Positions 6,453-11,464 of a stretch of DNA of 11,464 bases are shown here, one piece after another. A model generated the notes under the pieces. It searched no databases. It was not told where the DNA came from and worked only from the letters and a program-made list of their open reading frames with translations. Position numbers and translations under genes: made by a program. Source of the stretch: Bacteroidota bacterium (lineage in GTDB: Bacteria; Bacteroidota; Bacteroidia; CAIKAF01); assembly GCA_023432985.1 (NCBI GenBank), contig JAEZEQ010000073.1, forward strand, positions 1-11,464. The letters run 5' to 3'. Each line of letters opens with the position of its first letter. Position 1 is the stretch's first letter.

Positions 6453-7283
6453 TTATTCCGTTTTTTTCAAATTATTTCTTACTTCGGCCATTTCTCTTTG
6501 GAGGTTAAGTACGGTATTGGTCAGTTCTTGCTGACTTATATTGGGCGTACTGAGTTCTTGACTTATAAAATTCACAAAGCTCCATAGTTCCAGAATTTGT
6601 TCTATATGTACTTCATAGGGTTCATAAGCCGGATTGGTGGAGCAAAGCAGCAAGGTGTTTTTTTGTTCGATATGATTATGCACGACTTTAAAAACGATTC
6701 CATCATCTTTGGTAACCACGATACAGGGAGTTCCACTGCGTATATTCATCCAATTGTCGACATATTCGGCGGTGACCCAGGAGCCGTCATTGGCCGGGGG
6801 CATACTATCTCCGCTGATGGGGAAGGTGCGGTATTTTTTTTCTTTAGAGAGGAAGGGTAATTTGAAAGTGGGCAATACCGAAATATAATCCGGATCGGCG
6901 TATCCGCCGGTATAACCGGCTTTCGCTTTAAGGGGAACAAGTTCAATATTGCTGTTATTGTTATTATCGACAGTGGTGACCACGACACGTAATTTTTTGC
7001 CATGCACGTCAATTTCATTTTTCATTTCCCATTCTCGAATTTTTGCTTCGGAATATTCCGAAAGATTTTCTTTAAGGAGGAGATCGATGGGTAATTTAAA
7101 ATAATCAGAAATTTTGAGTAAAGTTTCGAAGCCGGGTTCGGCATTACCGATTTCGTATGCGCTCCAGGTAGTTCTTTTTACGCCAAGTGCTCCTGAGGTT
7201 TCGTCCTGAGACCTTTTTTTCCTTTTTCGTAAGAATTTTAAGTTTGCAGAAAAATACATATTGCCAATATTTTTGTCATTCAT
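6453..7283 (-). CDS. XRE-type transcriptional repressor with S24 (LexA/CI-like) self-cleaving peptidase domain
   Basis: From ATG 7283 the protein has 276 residues. Residues about 10-70 form a helix-turn-helix DNA-binding domain (SANLKFLRKRK...TTWSAYEIGNAEP). Residues about 115-225 form an S24 peptidase. The dyad is Ser160 in ISGDSMPP and Lys199 in GIVFKVV, and the scissile pair is probably Ala122-Gly123 in KAKAGYTGGY. Such proteins repress as dimers and inactivate themselves by cleavage, in LexA and CI when stimulated by RecA-ssDNA. A C-terminal tail (about 241-274, QQELTNTVLNLQREMAEV) looks like a coiled coil, which is not part of classical LexA. The frame stays open to 7376, but a consensus promoter lies inside that extension, so the long start is rejected. 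ATG 7259 (268 residues) is an equally serious start, since the predicted transcription start falls at about 7282. Target genes beyond itself are unknown. Confidence 0.88.
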   Translation of the reverse strand: MNDKNIGNMYFSANLKFLRKRKKRSQDETSGALGVKRTTWSAYEIGNAEPGFETLLKISDYFKLPIDLLLKENLSEYSEAKIREWEMKNEIDVHGKKLRVVVTTVDNNNNSNIELVPLKAKAGYTGGYADPDYISVLPTFKLPFLSKEKKYRTFPISGDSMPPANDGSWVTAEYVDNWMNIRSGTPCIVVTKDDGIVFKVVHNHIEQKNTLLLCSTNPAYEPYEVHIEQILELWSFVNFISQELSTPNISQQELTNTVLNLQREMAEVRNNLKKTE

Positions 7284-7297
7284 GAGGACAAAAATAT
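7267..7297. promoter_or_regulatory. Likely autoregulatory operator of the S24 repressor
   Basis: ATATTTTTGTC (7267-7277) and GACAAAAATAT (7287-7297) are a perfect 11-bp inverted repeat separated by 9 bases. The repeat covers the -7 element, the predicted transcription start and the first candidate start codon of the adjacent repressor gene. Its two-fold symmetry fits binding by a dimeric LexA/CI-type protein. A third half-site, GTCAAAAATAT (7315-7325), matches 10 of 11 bases and overlaps the -33 box. Binding is inferred from position and symmetry, not shown. Confidence 0.65.
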
Positions 7298-7320
7298 AAT
7301 CATTTTTTTGGGATGTCAAA
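7289..7320 (-). promoter_or_regulatory. Promoter of the S24 repressor gene
   Basis: On the minus strand a TTTG -33 box (7320-7317) is followed after 20 bases by TATTTTTG (7296-7289), an exact TAnnTTTG. The start would be about 7282. That makes the message leaderless if ATG 7283 is used, or gives it a leader of about 23 bases if ATG 7259 is used. Both boxes lie within repressor-like half-sites. Confidence 0.65.
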
Positions 7321-7498
7321 AATATGGGACTAATTTTTTTTCCTTTCCTCAGAAGGCTTACTTGAGATATGAACATTGTTTATAAGTCGCCCCTGACCTT
7401 TTGGCTTTATATTGAACAAGATAAATTGAGCCTAGCCGACTTCTGTTCAAAGGGTTTAATTTAGATTGATTCTAAATAGGCGTTTTGCTCACTAATTT

Positions 7499-7545
7499 TA
7501 GGTAGTTTATTTTGCTTCTTATCTGTAGGTGGTTAATTTTGCCTC
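7499..7545 (+). repeat. Duplicated 20-bp promoter-like element ahead of actA
   Basis: The 20 bases at 7499-7518 recur at 7526-7545 with 17 identities, offset by 27 bases. Both share TAGGT, GTT and ATTTTGC cores. The downstream copy contains the exact -7 element TAATTTTG, while the upstream copy supplies the TTTG used as -33 box. It may be a duplicated promoter or a pair of activator sites. Confidence 0.4.
7511..7541 (+). promoter_or_regulatory. Promoter of the act (alternative complex III) operon
   Basis: TTTG (7511-7514) and TAATTTTG (7534-7541) are exact -33 and -7 Bacteroidota elements with a 19-base spacer. The predicted start near 7548 leaves a leader of about 45 bases to the actA ATG. 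The rest of the 7377-7592 gap holds no gene or structured RNA that I can recognise. Confidence 0.6.
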
Positions 7546-7553
7546 GGTTTAAC

Positions 7554-7566
7554 GTGTTATTAACAC
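7554..7566. promoter_or_regulatory. Palindrome in the actA leader
   Basis: GTGTTA-T-TAACAC is a perfect 6-bp inverted repeat around one base, just downstream of the predicted actA transcription start. Its position suits a repressor site. It does not match a regulator consensus I know, and short A/T-rich palindromes arise easily by chance. Confidence 0.25.
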
Positions 7567-7592
7567 AGATTCGACATAATTTATAAACGTAT

Positions 7593-8951
7593 ATGATTCA
7601 CGTTTTCAACAGAGTAAGTAGGATTTTCGTTGCATTGTTCGTGGTTTTCATGACTATGGGCATCAGCTTTGCGCAAGATGGTGAGGCTTTATTTAAGTCA
7701 AACTGTGCGCGCTGTCACTATGCAACAGACAAGAAACTGGTAGGACCCGGATTAGCCGGTGTGCGTGACCGTTGGAGTTCTGAGGACAATTTGGTGGCTT
7801 GGACCTTGAATTCGGGTGAATTCCTGAAAACAGGCGACAAATACGCCAATGAGTTGTTCGAGAAGTACAATAAATCTATAATGAACCCATTTCCTGATTT
7901 AAATCGGGAGGATGTCTTGGCGATTTTAGATTATATCGACAAAGTGGCTGAAGAGACGCCGGCGCCCGTAGCCGGAACCGAAGCCGGAGCAGCAGCAGGT
8001 GAGGGACAAGCCGGATCAAGCAATTCCATAATTTGGGTATTGGTTTTGGTTGCGGTTGTACTAAGCGTGTTGATTTATGCTTTGGTTAAAATCTCCTCTT
8101 CTTTGGCTGATTTGGCTAAAGAAAAAGACGGTGAAGATATAGACCGTAGAGACTTCATGCAAAAAGCAGCCGATTGCGCTAAATCTGCCAAAGGCTTTGC
8201 CAATGAGAATAAAGGCATAGTAGGCGTATTGGTTTTGGTTGTTGTGGGTTATCTGGTTTACCTTGGATATGTCGGACTTATGGGTATAGGGGTTTATCAG
8301 GGTTATGAGCCAACGCAGCCTATTAAGTTCTCGCACGCTAAGCATGCGGGTGAATTGAAAATAGACTGTGAATATTGTCATACCGGAGTGCGAGAGTCTA
8401 AGCATGCTACCATTCCTTCTTCCTCTACATGTATGAATTGTCATAAAGCCGTAGAAGAAGGACCCACTTATGGCAAGACAGAAATTGCGAAAATTTATGC
8501 ATCTATAGGGTGGGATCCGAACAAAGATGTGTATATAGAAAACTATCAGCACAAGACGAAAGACGAAGTGTTGAAGGTATATGAAGAGTGGTTAGGCGGA
8601 AATAATGATGCCTACAGAGCAGTAGAGCAGTTCGTACAAAAGCCGATAGATTGGGTACAAATCCACAAATTGCCCGATCATGCATACTTCAACCATGCTC
8701 AACACTTTGAAGTAGCCGGTATTGCTTGTCAGACTTGTCACGGTGCCGTTGAAGAAATGGAAGTAGTGAAACAATTCTCGCCGCTGACCATGGGCTGGTG
8801 TATAGATTGTCACCGTACAACAAAAGTGAATTTTGAAGAAAATCCATACTACGATAGATTACACGACTATTTGGCTGAGCGTTATAAAAAAGGCGATCAG
8901 TTCACCGTAGCGCGTATCGGTGGTTTGGAGTGTGGTAAATGTCATTATTAA
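7593..8951 (+). CDS. actA: Alternative complex III multiheme cytochrome c subunit ActA
   Basis: ActA passes electrons from quinol oxidation to periplasmic cytochrome c or directly to a terminal oxidase as part of ACIII. The 452-residue product has a Sec signal peptide (1-27, ending SFAQ) and six CxxCH haem motifs. The first, CARCH (38-42), lies in a class I monohaem domain (about 28-118) with Met97 as likely axial ligand. A membrane helix (146-166), a charged loop (167-207) and a second helix (208-233) follow. The C-terminal pentahaem domain has motifs at 259-263, 280-284, 379-383, 403-407 and 447-451, plus distal-His motifs FSHAKH (246-251) and FNHAQH (366-371). The last haem motif ends one residue before the C-terminus. 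Both haem domains should face the periplasm. ActA in the Rhodothermus complex is described as pentahaem, so the N-terminal monohaem module is an addition. actB follows after 27 bases. Confidence 0.92.
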   Translation: MIHVFNRVSRIFVALFVVFMTMGISFAQDGEALFKSNCARCHYATDKKLVGPGLAGVRDRWSSEDNLVAWTLNSGEFLKTGDKYANELFEKYNKSIMNPFPDLNREDVLAILDYIDKVAEETPAPVAGTEAGAAAGEGQAGSSNSIIWVLVLVAVVLSVLIYALVKISSSLADLAKEKDGEDIDRRDFMQKAADCAKSAKGFANENKGIVGVLVLVVVGYLVYLGYVGLMGIGVYQGYEPTQPIKFSHAKHAGELKIDCEYCHTGVRESKHATIPSSSTCMNCHKAVEEGPTYGKTEIAKIYASIGWDPNKDVYIENYQHKTKDEVLKVYEEWLGGNNDAYRAVEQFVQKPIDWVQIHKLPDHAYFNHAQHFEVAGIACQTCHGAVEEMEVVKQFSPLTMGWCIDCHRTTKVNFEENPYYDRLHDYLAERYKKGDQFTVARIGGLECGKCHY

Positions 8952-8978
8952 TATTCAGCTTTCCCTACAATTATATAT

Positions 8979-11464
8979 ATGAGTAATCAAAAGAAATATT
9001 GGAAAGGTCTCGAAGAGCTTAATGAAACAAAAGCTTTTGTGAAACTTCGTGACAATGAATTTGCCGAAGAGCTTCCTATGGAAGAGTTTTTGGGAAATGA
9101 AAACTTGGGTGAAACCAAAACCGGACGTCGTGACTTCCTTAAATTTTTGGGATTTAGTGTAACTGCCGTAGCCGTTGCTGCCTGTGAAACTCCCGTTCAA
9201 AAAGCTTTGCCTTATGTGGTAAAGCCGGAAAATATGACCCCGGGTGTTCCCAATTTTTATGCGACAACCTATTTTGACGACGATGATTATGCCAATGTTT
9301 TGGTCAAAACACGCGAAGGTCGCCCTATTCTTATCGAATCATCTTTGCCATCTGTGGCAAAAGAACGCGGTATTTCTGCCAAAATTTCGGCATCTGTTTT
9401 GAGCTTGTACGATAGTAAACGTACTCAAACAGCCATGAAAAAAGGCGAAGAAATCGCATGGAATAAAGCCGATACAGAAATTATGCAAGGATTGCAAGCT
9501 ATTTCTGCTGCCGGCAAAAAAACCGTATTGCTTTCATCTACCATTATTTCGCCTTCTACCAAAGCAGCTATTCAAGCCTTTTTAGCGAAATATCCGGGTG
9601 CTGAGCACGTACAATACGATTCCGTTTCCTATTCTGCTATCCCTAAAGCCAATTTGGCCGTTAATGGAAAAGCCGTTATCCCAACTTATCGTTTCGATAA
9701 AGCTATGGCTATCGCCAGCTTTGGAGCAGATTTTATGGGAACCTGGTTAGACAGTAATATGTATAGCGTTGCATACAGCAAAAATCGTGACCCCAAAAAG
9801 GAAATGAATCGCTTGTTTGCTTTCGAAGCTGTAATGTCTTTAACCGGAGCAAATGCCGATTACAGAACTTCTGTAAAACAGTCTGAAATTGCTATTTCTC
9901 TTATTCACTTATATAATAAAATTACAGGCGCTTCATTGAATGCTCCGGCTATTTCTTATAGCGAACGCATTCAAAAATGTGCCGATTATTTATTAGCCAA
10001 TAAAGGAAAAGCTTTGGTTGTATGCGGATTGAATGATGTGAACGCACAAATTCTTACCGCAGAAATCAACAAAGCCTTAGGTGCAAATGGTTCTACTATT
10101 GACCTCGATACAGCTTGTTACCTAAAACAAGGTGATGAGGCTAAGATGGCACAAACACTTCAAGGAATTAAATCAGGCGATGTACAAGGGGTTATCTTCT
10201 ATCAGGCAAATCCCGCCTACAACAGTGTAAATGCTGCTGATTGGGCTGCCGCTATTCCCAATTTGAAACTAAGTGTTTCATTTGCCGGTGATCGCGACGA
10301 AACTGCGGCTTTGGCTACGTATATATTACCCGATCATAATTATCTTGAAAGTTGGAACGATTTTCAAGCCTATGACGGCGTTGTAAGTCTCGCACAACCT
10401 ACCATTCACCCTATTTTTGAAACGCGTCAGGCTCAAGAAAGCTTGCTCGTATGGGGTGGATTGGCAAATCGTACTGATAAAAATAATACGGCTTACCGTG
10501 ATTTTATAAAAGAAAACTGGAAAGCAAAATTCTTTGCTCTGCAAAGTAAACATACCGCTTTCGAAGATTTCTGGAATTATAGTGTTCACGATGGCTTGGT
10601 TAATATACCCGTTAAAGGCGCAAGTTCTGAAGGTGTATTGCCGACAGTATTGGAAACAAATCCAGCCTCTGCTGCAGCTGCCTTGGTTTCTACCTATGGT
10701 AAAGTAAGCGGAGTTGAACTTGTTTTATACTCTAAAATTGGTATTGGAACAGGAAATCAGGCCGCAAACCCATGGTTACAAGAGTTCCCTGATCCCATTT
10801 CAAGAATTACCTGGGATAACTATATTACCATGTCTCTCGAAGATATGGAAGCACAAGGTTATCATACCTATATAGGTCAGAATGACCCTGCTGATTTAGC
10901 AACACTTAAAATCAACGGTAAAGAAATTACACTTCCTGTTGTGATGTCTCCCGGACAAAAATCGGGAACTGTGGGTGTAGCAATCGGATATGGCCGTCCA
11001 TTCTTTAAAGACGGAGCCGTAATCGGTGCAAATGCTTTCCCATTGGCTTCTATGGCAAATGGTGAATGGCACGGTTATGCCTTTGGTGCAAGCATCGAGA
11101 AAACAGGTGAAACATACGCTATGGCTTCAACCCAAACACATCATACGATGATGGGTCGCGATATCGTGAAAGAAACATCTTTACATCAGTATAAAGAAGA
11201 TCCTGCTTCAGGCAATCATAAGCATAGCTTCCATACAGGATTTGCTGAAATGAAAGGAAAAGAAACGCATGGTCACCTTTCTTCGGATGATGCCGATTTT
11301 TGGAAAAAATTCGCCAATCCGAACCATAGCTGGAAAATGTCTATTGACCTCAATGCTTGTAATGGTTGTGGTGCCTGTGTAATTGCTTGTCACGCCGAAA
11401 ATAACGTAGCCGTTGTAGGTAAAGATGAAATTCGTCGTGTTCGTGAAATGCACTGGTTGCGTAT
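8979..11464 (+). CDS. actB: Alternative complex III molybdopterin-oxidoreductase-like iron-sulfur subunit ActB (partial, 3' end missing)
   Basis: The frame runs from ATG 8979 through 828 codons and leaves the window open. ActB is the large periplasmic subunit of ACIII. Its N-terminal half is a molybdopterin-oxidoreductase fold without the cofactor, and its C-terminal part holds Fe-S clusters. A twin-arginine motif, GRRDFLKFLG (49-58), lies unusually far in, followed by a hydrophobic segment and a lipobox-like VAAC ending at Cys69. The region YFDDDDYANVLVKTREGRP, just after residue 90, aligns with the N-terminus of molybdopterin enzymes but lacks their cluster cysteines, as expected for ActB. 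The first [4Fe-4S] motif, CNGCGACVIAC, is visible at Cys794, 797, 800 and 804. The remaining cluster motifs should lie just beyond the edge, followed by actC and further subunits. The N-terminal Tat-variant signal, ActA next door and the family's overall order make the assignment firm. No Shine-Dalgarno is seen. Confidence 0.93.
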   Translation, partial: MSNQKKYWKGLEELNETKAFVKLRDNEFAEELPMEEFLGNENLGETKTGRRDFLKFLGFSVTAVAVAACETPVQKALPYVVKPENMTPGVPNFYATTYFDDDDYANVLVKTREGRPILIESSLPSVAKERGISAKISASVLSLYDSKRTQTAMKKGEEIAWNKADTEIMQGLQAISAAGKKTVLLSSTIISPSTKAAIQAFLAKYPGAEHVQYDSVSYSAIPKANLAVNGKAVIPTYRFDKAMAIASFGADFMGTWLDSNMYSVAYSKNRDPKKEMNRLFAFEAVMSLTGANADYRTSVKQSEIAISLIHLYNKITGASLNAPAISYSERIQKCADYLLANKGKALVVCGLNDVNAQILTAEINKALGANGSTIDLDTACYLKQGDEAKMAQTLQGIKSGDVQGVIFYQANPAYNSVNAADWAAAIPNLKLSVSFAGDRDETAALATYILPDHNYLESWNDFQAYDGVVSLAQPTIHPIFETRQAQESLLVWGGLANRTDKNNTAYRDFIKENWKAKFFALQSKHTAFEDFWNYSVHDGLVNIPVKGASSEGVLPTVLETNPASAAAALVSTYGKVSGVELVLYSKIGIGTGNQAANPWLQEFPDPISRITWDNYITMSLEDMEAQGYHTYIGQNDPADLATLKINGKEITLPVVMSPGQKSGTVGVAIGYGRPFFKDGAVIGANAFPLASMANGEWHGYAFGASIEKTGETYAMASTQTHHTMMGRDIVKETSLHQYKEDPASGNHKHSFHTGFAEMKGKETHGHLSSDDADFWKKFANPNHSWKMSIDLNACNGCGACVIACHAENNVAVVGKDEIRRVREMHWLR

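Noticed and set aside
7284..7376. Longer N-terminus for the S24 repressor starting at 7376
   Set aside because: The extra 31 residues overlap a consensus -33/-7 promoter and the operator repeat, and homologues begin close to the helix-turn-helix.
7459..7477. ATTTAGA-TTGAT-TCTAAAT hairpin upstream of actA
   Set aside because: A 7-bp A/T-rich stem without a T-run; no convincing role as terminator or riboswitch, and nothing else in the gap folds with it.
7430..7480. tRNA-like fragment around GTTCAAAGG
   Set aside because: No acceptor stem, anticodon arm or D-arm can be built around it.
8061..8552. 163-codon minus-strand open frame opposite actA
   Set aside because: It is a shadow of the cytochrome gene, which has six haem motifs and a full domain structure in the other strand.

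Overview
This window looks like chromosomal DNA from a member of the Bacteroidota, probably an aerobic, free-living lineage. Four lines of evidence support this. A secreted protein carries a type IX secretion (T9SS) C-terminal sorting domain. The -7 element TAnnTTTG, typical of Bacteroidota promoters, occurs as an exact match upstream of five genes. Start codons generally sit behind A/T-rich leaders without Shine-Dalgarno sequences. The right side holds the first two genes of an alternative complex III (ACIII, act) respiratory locus. I cannot place it to genus. I see no phage, transposon, CRISPR, tRNA or rRNA.

Layout from left to right. (1) The first 61 bases, read leftwards, are the signal-peptide start of a gene that leaves the window. 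(2) A strong intrinsic terminator at 275-306 ends a leftward gene (328-2217) for a 629-residue secreted Kelch-type protein with a T9SS sorting tail. (3) Divergent from it, 2435-3964 encodes a GNAT acetyltransferase-nitrilase fusion enzyme. It converges on (4) a voltage-sensor-type potassium channel (3974-4801, minus) that ends in a four-cysteine zinc ribbon. (5) Divergent again, an apparent two-gene operon encodes a membrane-anchored alpha/beta hydrolase (4916-5857) and a DUF4126 membrane protein (5864-6448). (6) This converges on an XRE-type repressor with an S24 (LexA/CI-like) peptidase domain (6453-7283, minus). Its promoter and start codon are covered by a perfect 11-bp inverted repeat. 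(7) After a 0.2-kb promoter region, actA (7593-8951) and actB (8979 to beyond the right edge) run rightwards.

The act genes are the clear metabolic theme. ActA is a multiheme cytochrome c with six CxxCH motifs, and ActB is a large iron-sulfur/molybdopterin-like subunit. With the membrane and small subunits expected just outside the window, they should form the quinol:cytochrome c oxidoreductase that replaces complex bc1. The other genes are individually recognisable but form no obvious shared pathway.

I did not find a wholly unknown system. The items most worth a second look are the likely autoregulatory operator of the S24 repressor, the extra monoheme domain and membrane hairpin of ActA, the zinc-ribbon potassium channel, and the duplicated promoter-like element ahead of actA.
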